Shown one piece after another: positions 39,925 to 49,100 of a DNA stretch of 64,000 nucleotides. Source of the DNA: Achromobacter animicus (GTDB lineage Bacteria; Pseudomonadota; Gammaproteobacteria; Burkholderiales; Burkholderiaceae_B). The position numbers and the translations under genes were made by a program. Under the pieces are notes generated by a model. The model did not search any database. It was given only the letters and a program-made list of their open reading frames with translations, and had not been told where the DNA came from. How positions within the stretch are numbered: position 1 is the stretch's first letter; each line of letters starts with the position of its first letter. The stretch lies in the NCBI RefSeq assembly GCF_902859585.1, contig NZ_CADIJM010000013.1, positions 1 to 64,000 on the forward strand, given 5' to 3'.

Positions 39925-41154
39925 ATGTCGCAACGTCCCGCTCCCCTCACCGGCATACGCGTGCTGGATCTGACCCGCGTGCTGGCGGGTCCCTGGTGCA
40001 CCCAGAACCTGGCCGACCTTGGCGCCGAGGTGATCAAGATCGAACGGCCCGGCTCGGGCGACGATACGCGCGCCTGGGGCCCCCCGTACCTGAAGGACGA
40101 AGCGGGCCACGACACCACCGAGGCCGCCTACTACCTGTCGGCCAACCGCAACAAGATGTCGGTGGCGCTGGACATCGCGTCGCCGCGCGGCGCGGAGCTG
40201 GTGCGCGAGCTGGCGCTGCAAAGCGACATCCTGGTTGAAAATTTCAAGGTCGGCGGGCTTTCCAAGTACGGCCTGGACTACGAGAGCCTGAAGGAACTGA
40301 ACCCGCGCCTGATCTATTGCTCGATCACGGGCTTCGGCCAGACCGGCCCGTACGCCAGCCGTCCCGGCTATGACTTCATGATCCAGGGCATGGGCGGCCT
40401 GATGAGCATCACGGGCGAGCGCGACGACCTGCCCGGCGGCGGTCCGCAGAAGGCCGGCGTGGCCGTGGCCGACCTGATGACGGGCATGTATTCCACCGTG
40501 GGCATCCTGGCCGCGCTGCACGAGCGCGCCCGCAGCGGCCTGGGCCAGCACATCGACATGGCCCTGCTGGACTGCCAGGTCGCCATGATGGCCAATCAGA
40601 ACCTGAACTTCATGACCTCCGGCGTGGCCCCGCGCCGCGCGGGCAACGCGCACCAGAACCTGGTTCCCTACCAGGTGTTCGCGGCCAGCGATGGTCACCT
40701 CATCGTGGCCGTGGGCAACGACAGCCAGTTCCGCAACTACTGCGGCGCGATCGGCCTGCCCGAGCTGTCGGCCGACCCGCGTTTCGCCACCAACCCGCAA
40801 CGCGTGAAGAACCGCGAGGAACTCGTGCCCCTCTTGGCCGAGCGCATGGCCACCGGCGAGCGCGACCACTGGCTCGCGGCGCTGGAAGGCGTGGGCGTGC
40901 CGGCCGGGCCCATCAACACGCTGGACCAGGTCTACGAAGACCCGCACGTCCTGGCCCGCAACATGAAGCGCGAGCTGCCGCATCCGGCCGCCGGCACCGT
41001 GCCCGTGGCCGCCAGCCCGCTGAAGTTTTCCGGCAGCCCGGTCGAGTACCGCCGCGCGCCGCCCATGCTGGGCGAGCACACCGAGCAGGTCCTGTCCGAG
41101 AAGCTGGGACTGTCGGCCGAAGAAATCCAGGCGCTGGCGCAGAGCCGGGCCTGA
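39925..41154 (+). CDS. CaiB/BaiF family (class III) CoA-transferase
   Basis: A 409-residue class III CoA-transferase, which moves CoA between carboxylic acids through an aspartyl-CoA anhydride. The N-terminal LTGIRVLDLTRVLAGPWCTQ, the catalytic aspartate in AVADLMTGMYS (near residue 182) and the GLGQHIDMALLDC segment are typical. The ATG at 39925 follows GAAAAGATTACC; an earlier start at 39847 would add a low-complexity segment. It probably activates the carboxylate degraded by the neighbouring enzymes. Confidence 0.92.
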   Translation: MSQRPAPLTGIRVLDLTRVLAGPWCTQNLADLGAEVIKIERPGSGDDTRAWGPPYLKDEAGHDTTEAAYYLSANRNKMSVALDIASPRGAELVRELALQSDILVENFKVGGLSKYGLDYESLKELNPRLIYCSITGFGQTGPYASRPGYDFMIQGMGGLMSITGERDDLPGGGPQKAGVAVADLMTGMYSTVGILAALHERARSGLGQHIDMALLDCQVAMMANQNLNFMTSGVAPRRAGNAHQNLVPYQVFAASDGHLIVAVGNDSQFRNYCGAIGLPELSADPRFATNPQRVKNREELVPLLAERMATGERDHWLAALEGVGVPAGPINTLDQVYEDPHVLARNMKRELPHPAAGTVPVAASPLKFSGSPVEYRRAPPMLGEHTEQVLSEKLGLSAEEIQALAQSRA

Positions 41155-41243
41155 TGCGCGCGCGAAGGCGGCCAGTCCGCCTGTCGCGCACGCCGCGCCG
41201 CGCCGGGCGCACGATCCATTCCAATACAGGCAGGAGAGAGTTG

Positions 41244-42770
41244 ATGACGGAGATTCAAACCATCGGCGTCGTGGGCGCCGGGGCCATGGGGCGCGGCATC
41301 GCGCAGATCGCGGCGCAGGCCGGCCTGCGCGTGCGTCTGTACGACACCAGTTTGGAGGCCATTGCGGCCGCGCGCGAATCCTTGCGCCAGACCTGGGAGA
41401 AGCTGGCCCAGAAGGGCAAGCTGACCGCCGCCGACGCACAAGCCGCGCTCGAGCGCGTCGAATCGGCCACCGCGCTGACCGACATGTCGAACTGCCAGCT
41501 CGTGGTCGAGGCCATCGTCGAGCGGCTGGACGTCAAGCGTGATCTTTTCGCCGCGCTGGAAGGCGTGGTGTCCGACGACTGCATTCTGGCGTCCAACACC
41601 TCGTCGCTTTCCATCACCGCCATCGCGGCCGCCTGCAAGCGTCCGCAACGCGTGGTCGGCTATCACTTCTTCAATCCCGTTGCGCTGATGAAGGTGGTCG
41701 AGGTCATCGACGGCCTGCGCAGTGCGCCGGAGGTGGGCGACGCCCTGGCCGAGCTGGCCCGCCGCATGGGGCACACGCCCGTGCGCGCCAAGGACATGCC
41801 CGGTTTTATCGTCAACCACGCCGGCCGCGGCATGAACACCGAAGGCCTGCGCGTCGCGCAGGAGGCTGTGGCCACCTTCGCCCAGGTCGACGCCGTGATG
41901 CGCGAGCAGGCGGGCTTTCGCATGGGACCGTTCGAACTGCTGGACCTGACCGCGCTCGACGTCTCGCATCCGGTGATGGAATCCATCTACCGCCAGTTCT
42001 TCGACGAGCCGCGCTTTCGCCCGTCGCCGATCACGACCGTGCGTCTGGCGGGCGGGCTGATCGGCCGCAAGGCGGGGGAGGGCTTCTACGTCTACGCCGA
42101 CGGCCAGAAGCAGGTGCCGGCCGAAGCGGCGGCGCCCGCGCTGCCCGAGGGCCTGAAGGTCTGGGTCAGCCCCAAGCACGGCGAAGGCTACGCCCGCGCT
42201 TCCGCGCTGGTTGAAAAGCTGGGCGGCACGCTGGTCACGGGATCGACGCCGGATGCCGATGCGCTGATTATCGTCACGCCGTTCGGTGAAGACGTGTCCA
42301 CCAGCGTCTCCGCGCAAGGCCTGAACGCGGGCCGCACGGTTGGCCTGGACACGCTGTATGCGTTCGATAACGCGAAGCGCCGCACGATCATGGTCTCGCC
42401 CGCGACCGAGGACAAGTGGCGCGACGCGGCCCATGCACTGCTGGCCGCCGACGGCGTGCCCGTTACGGTGATCGAGGATTCGCCCGGCTTCATCGCGCAA
42501 CGTATCGTGGCGCACATCGTGAACATCGCCTGCGATATCGCGCAGCAGAAGATCGCCACGCCCGAGGACATCGATCTGGCCGTGACGCTGGGGCTGGGTT
42601 ACCCGGTAGGCCCGCTGGCTTTGGGCGACAAGCTGGGCGCCGATCGCATTCTGGAAATCCTGAAGAGCATGCAGCGTGTGACGGGCGACACCCGTTACCG
42701 TCCCAGCCTGTGGCTGCAGCGCCGCGTGCAGTTGGGCATGTCGCTGGTGAAGACGTCGGCGGCGGACTGA
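41244..42770 (+). CDS. 3-hydroxyacyl-CoA dehydrogenase (PaaH-like, two C-terminal domains)
   Basis: A 508-residue NAD-dependent dehydrogenase that oxidises 3-hydroxyacyl-CoA to 3-ketoacyl-CoA. The Rossmann fingerprint GVVGAGAMGRGIA is at residues 8-20 and the catalytic histidine in GYHFFNPVALMK near 141. Two copies of the C-terminal 3HCDH helical domain follow (DMPGFIVNHAGRG and DSPGFIAQRIVAHI), as in PaaH of phenylacetate catabolism. The ATG at 41244 has AGGAGAG upstream. No other paa genes are seen, so the physiological substrate stays open. Confidence 0.93.
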   Translation: MTEIQTIGVVGAGAMGRGIAQIAAQAGLRVRLYDTSLEAIAAARESLRQTWEKLAQKGKLTAADAQAALERVESATALTDMSNCQLVVEAIVERLDVKRDLFAALEGVVSDDCILASNTSSLSITAIAAACKRPQRVVGYHFFNPVALMKVVEVIDGLRSAPEVGDALAELARRMGHTPVRAKDMPGFIVNHAGRGMNTEGLRVAQEAVATFAQVDAVMREQAGFRMGPFELLDLTALDVSHPVMESIYRQFFDEPRFRPSPITTVRLAGGLIGRKAGEGFYVYADGQKQVPAEAAAPALPEGLKVWVSPKHGEGYARASALVEKLGGTLVTGSTPDADALIIVTPFGEDVSTSVSAQGLNAGRTVGLDTLYAFDNAKRRTIMVSPATEDKWRDAAHALLAADGVPVTVIEDSPGFIAQRIVAHIVNIACDIAQQKIATPEDIDLAVTLGLGYPVGPLALGDKLGADRILEILKSMQRVTGDTRYRPSLWLQRRVQLGMSLVKTSAAD

Positions 42771-42784
42771 TCGCTGGGTGGCGA

Positions 42785-42797
42785 GGTGTCTGACACC
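42785..42797. repeat. GGTGTCTGACACC interspersed palindrome
   Basis: Third exact copy, between the dehydrogenase stop and the convergent terminator. Confidence 0.75.
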
Positions 42798-42825
42798 TTT
42801 GCCACGCGAAGCCGGGTCACCGGAT

Positions 42826-42859
42826 AAAAAAAGCCCCTTGAAGATTCAAGGGGCTTTTT
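42826..42859. terminator. bidirectional intrinsic terminator
   Basis: AAAAAGCCCCTTGA/TCAAGGGGCTTTTT with an AGAT loop, between convergent genes. Confidence 0.92.
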
Positions 42860-42882
42860 ATCGCCTGCGATGCGGGCGGGTA

Positions 42883-43812
42883 TTACTTGGCGGCGTTCAC
42901 CATGAACTCCACGGCGGCGCGGATGTCGTCTTCCGAGGCGTTGGCTGCGCCGCCCTTGGGAGGCATTGCACCCTTGCCCGTCATGGCGACCTTGACCATC
43001 GCGTCCATGCCGGTCTTGATGTAGGGCTCCCAGGCGGCCTTGTCGCCGAACTTGGGCGCGTTGGCCACGCCCGTGGCGTGGCACGCGAAACAGGCCGTCT
43101 TGTAGAGCTGTTCGCCCGCCGGGTTGACGGCGGCGGCCTTTTGTTCGGGGGCGGGAGCGGCGGCAGCAGGAGCGGCGGCAGCCGGTGCGGCGGCGGCAGG
43201 AGCAGCGGCGGCGGGCGCGGCAGCAGCGGGAGCCGCCGGCGCCGGTGCAGCGGCTTGCGCGGCCGGTGCGGCTTCGCCTTCCTTCTTGGCGCCGTCTTCA
43301 GCGGGGGCTGCCGGTTCCGGCAGCGAGGCGCCGGACTTATTGGCCATGTAGACCACGGCGCGCGCGACTTCGTAGTCGGACAGGGCCGGGTTGCCGCCCT
43401 TGGCGGGCATGCCGCCCTTGCCGTGCAGCGCGACCTTCATCATCTCGTCGTAGCCAGCCTTGATGAAAGGCGCCCACGCGGCGTTGTCGCCCAGCTTGGG
43501 TGCGCCAGCCACGCCAGCGGTGTGACAGGCCGTACAGACGGTGGCGAAGACCTGTTCGCCGGTCTTGAAGACCTTGGGCGCGTTGGCGTCAACGAGTTCG
43601 AATCCCGCAACGGGCGCGATCCGCCGTGCGACGGCCTCGCCGGACAAAGCGTCCGAGCCGGCGCCGGTCTTGGTGCCGGTGACCACCATGTTCACCAGAA
43701 GGATGATGATGGCGATGGGAACCACGAAAGCCAGGACGATCGTGACGATCAGTTGCTTCGGGGTCTTGATGGGGGAGGAGTGCTCTTCTATGTGTTCCTG
43801 CTCGTTGCTCAT
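42883..43812 (-). CDS. membrane-anchored diheme cytochrome c (c5-type domains)
   Basis: A 309-residue electron carrier. A short cytoplasmic N-terminus is followed by one transmembrane anchor (QLIVTIVLAFVVPIAIIILL). Two class I cytochrome c domains carry haem sites CTACH (near residue 92) and CFACH (near 239), each followed by a methionine in a GKGGMPAKGG / GKGAMPPKGG loop, the probable axial ligand. The domains are alike and joined by an Ala/Pro-rich linker with five AAAPA-type repeats. It probably carries electrons in the periplasm to a terminal oxidase. It is monocistronic. Confidence 0.93.
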   Translation of the reverse strand: MSNEQEHIEEHSSPIKTPKQLIVTIVLAFVVPIAIIILLVNMVVTGTKTGAGSDALSGEAVARRIAPVAGFELVDANAPKVFKTGEQVFATVCTACHTAGVAGAPKLGDNAAWAPFIKAGYDEMMKVALHGKGGMPAKGGNPALSDYEVARAVVYMANKSGASLPEPAAPAEDGAKKEGEAAPAAQAAAPAPAAPAAAAPAAAAPAAAAPAAAAPAAAAPAPEQKAAAVNPAGEQLYKTACFACHATGVANAPKFGDKAAWEPYIKTGMDAMVKVAMTGKGAMPPKGGAANASEDDIRAAVEFMVNAAK

Positions 43813-44021
43813 GACCTAATCCTGCTAACGGGTACCGGGGGCGCCTGGCGGCGGCAACAGAAAATCAGAACTGCACAAGTCGGCGGCAACTCATGCCCGC
43901 CTGCAAGCAAACGCTGGATTATATAACGGTGTCATGGACGATCGTCCAATGAGAAAGGACGGGTTTTCGATGAGTTTGCCGGAGGATTTGATCCAGTTCA
44001 TGCAGAACGCGTAAAACTGGG

Positions 44022-44027
44022 TACAAT
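44022..44027 (+). promoter_or_regulatory. -10 element of the tRNA-Arg promoter
   Basis: TACAAT ends 16 bp before the mature tRNA. The -35 region is poor (TTCATG near 43998), so the call is tentative. Confidence 0.45.
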
Positions 44028-44043
44028 ACCGCCTCCTTGCGCT

Positions 44044-44118
44044 GCGCCCGTAGTTCAATGGATAGAATGAGAGTTTCCGAAGCTCTTGATACAGGTTCGA
44101 TTCCTGTCGGGCGCGCCA
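44044..44118 (+). tRNA. tRNA-Arg (anticodon CCG)
   Basis: A full cloverleaf: acceptor GCGCCCG/CGGGCGC, anticodon stem AGAGT/GCTCT with loop TTCCGAA (anticodon CCG), T arm ACAGG-TTCGATT-CCTGT and an encoded CCA. It reads the CGG codon, which is common in this GC-rich genome. An intrinsic terminator follows. No duplicated 3' end that would mark an integrated element is seen in the window. Confidence 0.96.
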
Positions 44119-44143
44119 ACTGATTAAAGCAGTGCGTTGTTCC

Positions 44144-44166
44144 GGGCCCTTCATGGGCCCTTTTTT
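44144..44166 (+). terminator. tRNA terminator
   Basis: GGGCCC-TTCAT-GGGCCC followed by TTTTTT. Confidence 0.9.
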
Positions 44167-44344
44167 GTTTTCGCCGATACTGCGGGCGAAAGCCCGTGGA
44201 CAAAATCGCGCGGGCACAATCGCGAGGGCAAATCGCGAGGGCAGGATCACCGACGATTCCTAATAATCCGCCGCGAAAGAGCATCCGCCAATCATCGTGC
44301 CGTCCAAACCCGCAAAAACTCAGACGCACTCCGATCGCCCTTCC

Positions 44345-45256
44345 ATGGGACAGCGCGACGCGGCGCAACAGTTGTCATGGGATGACCTGCGCATCATCAA
44401 GACACTGAGCGACTGCGGCAATCGGTCGATCGCTGCCGAAAAGCTCGGCATCAATGCCTCCACCGTCTCGCGCCGCGTGGCGCACGCCGAAGCCGCGTTG
44501 GGCGTCGCGTTGTTCGACCGGCGGCACGCGGGCTACAAGCTGACGTCTGAGGGCACGGAGCTGCGCGCACTGAGCGAGCGCGTCGAACTCGATGTCGTCA
44601 GCGTGGCCCGACGCATTTCCGGTGCCGCGCACGATCCGCAGGGCACGCTGCGCGTCGCCACCAGCGATTCGCTCCTGCTGTATTTCCTGACGCCCATCAT
44701 TGCTGAATTCAGAGCCGCGCATCCCTCATTGACCGTCGAGGTGCTGGTCGGCAACGGCACACTGGATCTGGCGCGGGACGAATCCGACGTCGCGCTCAGG
44801 GCGACGCGGCGCCCGCCCGAGAGCTGGGTGGGACGCAGACTGGCAGGCATCGCGTGGGCGCCTTACGGGGCTGCGCAGCAATTTGGCCGCAAGACACCCG
44901 CCGCCGAACGCCTTTACGAGCTGGATTGGGTGTCGTACGCGGGCGGGCTGTCCGGGCTCAAGGCCGCGCACTACCTTGAAAGCCGTGTCGCGCCATCCCG
45001 CATTGCCTACCGGTCGGACTCGGTTGCCGCGGTAAGCGCGGGTATCTCGGCCGGCCTGGGCATGGGCTACCTGCCTTGCATGCTGGGCGACGCGATGGCC
45101 GATGTGGTGCGCGTCGGTCCCGTCGTGCCGGAGCTTCAGGATGAGCTTTGGCTGCTCACCCATCCTGACATCCGCGGATCCCGGCGCGTCCAGGCTTTCA
45201 TGCGCTTTTGCGCCGCGGCCGTGGCCAAGCAGAAGGCATTGATCGAGGGCCGCTAG
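44345..45256 (+). CDS. LysR family transcriptional regulator
   Basis: A 303-residue LysR-type regulator. The winged helix-turn-helix is at the N-terminus (WDDLRIIKTLSDCGNRSIAA, then EKLGINASTVSRRVAHAEAALG), and the effector-binding periplasmic-protein fold follows. The first DNA-recognition helix is slightly unusual (CGNRSIAAEKLGIN instead of GSFTAAAELL). The ATG at 44345 is preferred; a GTG at 44297 is possible. It is convergent with ridA, so a direct divergent target is not obvious. Confidence 0.88.
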   Translation: MGQRDAAQQLSWDDLRIIKTLSDCGNRSIAAEKLGINASTVSRRVAHAEAALGVALFDRRHAGYKLTSEGTELRALSERVELDVVSVARRISGAAHDPQGTLRVATSDSLLLYFLTPIIAEFRAAHPSLTVEVLVGNGTLDLARDESDVALRATRRPPESWVGRRLAGIAWAPYGAAQQFGRKTPAAERLYELDWVSYAGGLSGLKAAHYLESRVAPSRIAYRSDSVAAVSAGISAGLGMGYLPCMLGDAMADVVRVGPVVPELQDELWLLTHPDIRGSRRVQAFMRFCAAAVAKQKALIEGR

Positions 45257-45286
45257 GCCCTTTTCCCGCCAATCAGCAGTGCCCGG

Positions 45287-45754
45287 TCAGCCGGCATCCT
45301 TGGGACGCAGGATGGCCTTGCAAGCGATCTCGATCAACTGCGCAGGCATCGCCAGACGCGACACGCCGATCAGGTTGCTGGCCACTTGCGGACGGTCGGT
45401 GCCGTACGCGGCCTTGCGCACCTTGCCCGCCGCTGCAAAGGCGGCATCCACATCCAGCACATACAGCGTTTCTTCGACGACGTTATCCAGCGTGGCGCCG
45501 AATTTGCCCAGCAACACCGCCAGGTTCTCGTAGGTGGCGCGCATCTGCGCTTCCATCGTGGAGAAGTCGCGCGGCTTGCCTTGGTCGTCCAGCTCGGCCG
45601 GCGCGATCAGGTTGCCGTCCTGGTCGTGGTTGAGCTGGCCCGACACATAGATTTCGTTGCCCACCTGCACCGCCTGCGCATAACCATAGGCGTCTTCCCA
45701 CGGCACGCCCCAGTAGGCGGTTTTCTTGTCGAGCGGGTTCGCTTGCGTCGTCAT
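45287..45754 (-). CDS. RidA family (YjgF/UK114) protein
   Basis: A 155-residue RidA-type protein, slightly longer than the 128-residue archetype. RidA hydrolyses reactive 2-aminoacrylate and related imines to keto acids. The family signature region RPQVASNLIGVSRLAMPAQL and the conserved VSGQLNHDQDG strand are present; the arginine of archetypal RidA is not clearly placed, so a relative with another substrate is possible. The ATG at 45754 follows AAGGAGAAAACC. Confidence 0.85.
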   Translation of the reverse strand: MTTQANPLDKKTAYWGVPWEDAYGYAQAVQVGNEIYVSGQLNHDQDGNLIAPAELDDQGKPRDFSTMEAQMRATYENLAVLLGKFGATLDNVVEETLYVLDVDAAFAAAGKVRKAAYGTDRPQVASNLIGVSRLAMPAQLIEIACKAILRPKDAG

Positions 45755-45854
45755 GGTTTTCTCCTTGGGGATATGGGAAAGAAGGTGGGTGATCAGAAGG
45801 CTCCAGCGTAACCGTGGCACGAAGTTCCCGGAGCGCATTACTGCGCTTTCAAGA

Positions 45855-45866
45855 TGCAAATTTGCA
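45855..45866. promoter_or_regulatory. TGCAAATTTGCA palindrome (operator candidate for ridA)
   Basis: Perfect 12-bp palindrome about 100 bp upstream of ridA, in a locally AT-rich patch. The cognate regulator is unknown. Confidence 0.45.
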
Positions 45867-46002
45867 CTTTGAATGCCGCCGGCATGAATACACCTTTGCC
45901 GCCGCAAACGTTCCGGTGGGCTGGCACGTTATCGAATTCAGAGCAACCGAGACTCGTCGGATTCCCAAGCGGACGTTGATCCTGATAAGCGGGTCGCGCC
46001 AT

Positions 46003-46022
46003 CGGAGTAAACGTACTCTGGG
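46003..46022. promoter_or_regulatory. conserved palindromic promoter element, autotransporter 1
   Basis: CGGAGTAAACGTACTCTGGG, with inverted halves GAGTA/TACTC, 115 bp before the start of the first autotransporter. The same 20-mer recurs at 49390 (one change) and 53137 (one change) before the two paralogues. Confidence 0.7.
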
Positions 46023-46136
46023 TGTGGCCGGGGAGCTTGAACACAATCGATCACACCGACGCGATGCGCTTTGACGAACAGCCGAGCTGAACGAACAGAA
46101 GCCGCGCGTCAATCCAACACCCAGGATGATCGATTG

Positions 46137-49100
46137 ATGCTCGTGGATTCCCGCGCGGCGCTGCGCCGCGCAGATTCAATGCTGTTTCCCAATGCCAGAA
46201 CAACCGCGATCAAGCTCTGCCTTGGTCTGTTGCTGCTGTCCGTGAACATGTCACACCAACCCGATGCCTGGGGCGCGATCGTGGGTGTTTCGGGGGCCGG
46301 CGGCCTCGGCGGCGCACCCAATGGAGGCCGCGGCGGCGATGGTGGCAACGGAGATGCCGCCCTGGACCTGACGACGTCATACACCATGGTCGGCGACGTC
46401 GAGGGCGGGGCCGGCGGCGGCGGCGGGGGAGGCGGTGGCGGCGGGCATGGTCACTCCATGGGGGGAGCGGGTGGCGACGGCGGCAACGGCGGAGTCGGCG
46501 TCGTCATCTCAGGCGACGCGGTGGTATTGCACAACGATGGCTGGTCGATCCGCGGCGGCAAGGGCGGCGGTGGCGGAGGGGGAGGCGGCTCCACTTTCCA
46601 CCCCTCCGTAGAGCCGGACGGCGGTCGCGGTGGTGACGGCTCGATGGGCGTTGACGGCGCCGCCGGCGGGGGCGGCGGAGGCGGCGCACACGTCCGGGCG
46701 GCCTTCGGCGGAGACGGCGGCAACGGGGGAGAAAATGGCCTGACTGCCGGCGGGGGCCCTCCAGGCGTCTCCTGGGCTGGCGGCGGGGGCGGGGGCGGAG
46801 GTGCTTCCGTCAACGGGGGGGCGCCGGGCGCAGACGTGTGGCCGATCCTGATCGAGGGCATTGGGGGGGCGGGCGGCATTGCCGGCGGGGCATCCGGCGT
46901 CAACGGAGGCGATGCCAAACCGTATGAAGGATTCGCCGCAGGGGGTGGGGGCGGCGGAGCGCCAGGCGGCGATGGCGGTGGCGGCGGGCAGTACTCGCGT
47001 TTCGATACGAATGGGGGTGGCGCAGCCGGCAGCAGCAATCACGGCGTCTATGTCACGGGGGCCGGCTCCATCATCATCAACGCGGGCTCCATTGTGGCGG
47101 GGCCGGTCAACCAGGACACCGCGATCCAGTACGCGGCGACCGCCAGCAATTCGACCTTGATGCTCCGCGAAGGCAGCCTGATTCAGGGGCTCGTCGATGC
47201 CACCGAATCGAGCGGCACAAACACGCTGGTCCTGGATGGCGGCGCTGCGCAGGCGTTTGACGTGGGCAAGATCGGCGCCGGCGCGCAGGGTCAGTATCTA
47301 GGCTTCAACGCATTCGAGAAAGCGTCTCACGGCACGTGGGCGCTCACGGGTTCGCCCGCGCTGGCGCTTACGCCTTGGACGCTTTCCGGGGGATGGCTCG
47401 CGATCACGGACGACGCGGCGCTGGGAGACACGGCGGGCGGCCTCATCTTCGAGGGCGGCGGATTGCAGTTGAACGCCAGCATCACATCGCAGCGCGATTT
47501 TCAGCTGCGCGGTGATGGCGCGGTCCACACTGCCGACGGCACCGTGTCCGTGATGCACGGAACGATCAGCGGCGCCGGCAACCTCACCAAGACCGGGGCC
47601 GGAACATGGATCATCGAACGCAACGACACCGGATCGGGCATTACCCCGCCGGCGGCACAGCTCACGCATACAGGCGCTACGCGAGTTGATGAGGGCATGC
47701 TGGTCATTAAAGGCACGAGCCTGGGGCGGGCCGATCATGCGGCCAGTGTTGCTGGCGCCAGCAATGCGGCCTTGTACCTTGCCAACGGTGCCGTGCTCGA
47801 CGGCCAGATGAACGGACCGAATCTCGTCATCGATGCGACGAGCCGATGGAACGTCCTGGCCGATACCCCTCATGCCTCGGCGGGAAACAATCTCAGCACC
47901 GTCAACGCGCTTCAGCTTGCCGGCAGCATTGCCTTCGCACCGCCCGACGGGTCCAACAACGAGGTCGGCCGGACACTCACCGCCAACAACCTGGCGGGCG
48001 CGGGCGGGCAAGTCCAGTTGCACGTCAGTCCGACCGGCGCTGCGGATCATCTGACGCTGACCCAGGGCGCCACGGGGTTGACCTACCTGAAGATCATCAC
48101 GCCCGGCGGCTTCGGAGATCCCATGGCCGGCGACGGGCTGTTGGTGGTCAAGGCCGGCGCCAGCACCGACCATGCGTTTCGCCAATCCCCAGGACAACCC
48201 ACGCTGGCCGGCGCGTTCAACTACGGGCTGGTGCACGGCGCGCGAAACGGCGCAGCCGATCTGGCCAACAACTGGTATCTGTTCAGCGATGTCCGCCCCG
48301 AGGTGTCCATCTACTCGCAGTTGGGCAATCAGGCCTTGCGGCAGTCCGAGGTGGCGGTGGGTTCGTTCAACGAACGGATGGGTGCGACCGAAACACTGGC
48401 GCGAACGGTCTATCCGTATGTCTGGGCGCGATCGTTCGGGGTCCTCGAACGCCGGGATGGCGCACCCATGGGGATCCGGCAAGCGAACGTCGCCGTGGAT
48501 TCGCGGCTGGGCGGGCTACAGGTGGGAACCGACCTGTTCGTGGCCAGCAGAGGCGCCGGCCGCCGGAGCGCGGGCGTGTTCGCTACGGCAATGGCTTCCC
48601 GCAACGACGTGGCGCACTATCAGGCGTTCACGCGTTCGACCGTGGCTGCCGGCCGCAGCGATCAGACCATGTACGGCCTGGGCGCCTACTACACGTTGAT
48701 CGACGGCAAGGGCGGATACGCCGATTTCGTCGCGCAGGTCAGCCGCTACGGTGTGAAGGCCCATTCGCGCGGCGCGCAAGGTTTGTCTTTGCAGACGTCC
48801 GGATGGGGCGCCGCGTTGTCCGCCGAAGCCGGCAAAGCCTTCGACATCGACGACGCCAGCGGACTGCGCATCGAGCCGCAAGCCCAGGTGATGGTCCAGC
48901 ACGTCAGACTGCGCGACAGCGAAGACCGCGTCGGGCCGGTGGCGCTGCCGGGAATGCGCGCGCTGCACTCGCGTGTGAGCCTGAAGGTTTCCAAAGTCTG
49001 GGACGCGCAACCCGAGACGCGGCACCACGGCTGGCTGATGCTGAGCTATCGGCACACGCTTGGAAAATCCTCCAGTACGTACCCCACCGCCACGCAAGGC

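Larger units (their letters stand above)
45755..46136. other. intergenic region upstream of ridA and autotransporter 1
   Basis: 382 bp between divergent genes. A perfect 12-bp palindrome TGCAAATTTGCA lies at 45855-45866, nearer ridA, and the autotransporter palindrome element at 46003-46022. Confidence 0.55.

Noticed and set aside
44044-44166. tRNA-Arg as an integration site for a genomic island
   Set aside because: No integrase gene and no second copy of the tRNA 3' end were found in the window.
46451-47038. proline-rich frame antisense to the Gly-rich region
   Set aside because: Poly-Pro is simply the reverse complement of GGN codons in the autotransporter.
46400-47040. CRISPR or tandem DNA repeat appearance of the GGC/GGG-rich stretch
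   Set aside because: The repetition follows glycine codons in one frame, with no spacers of fixed length.
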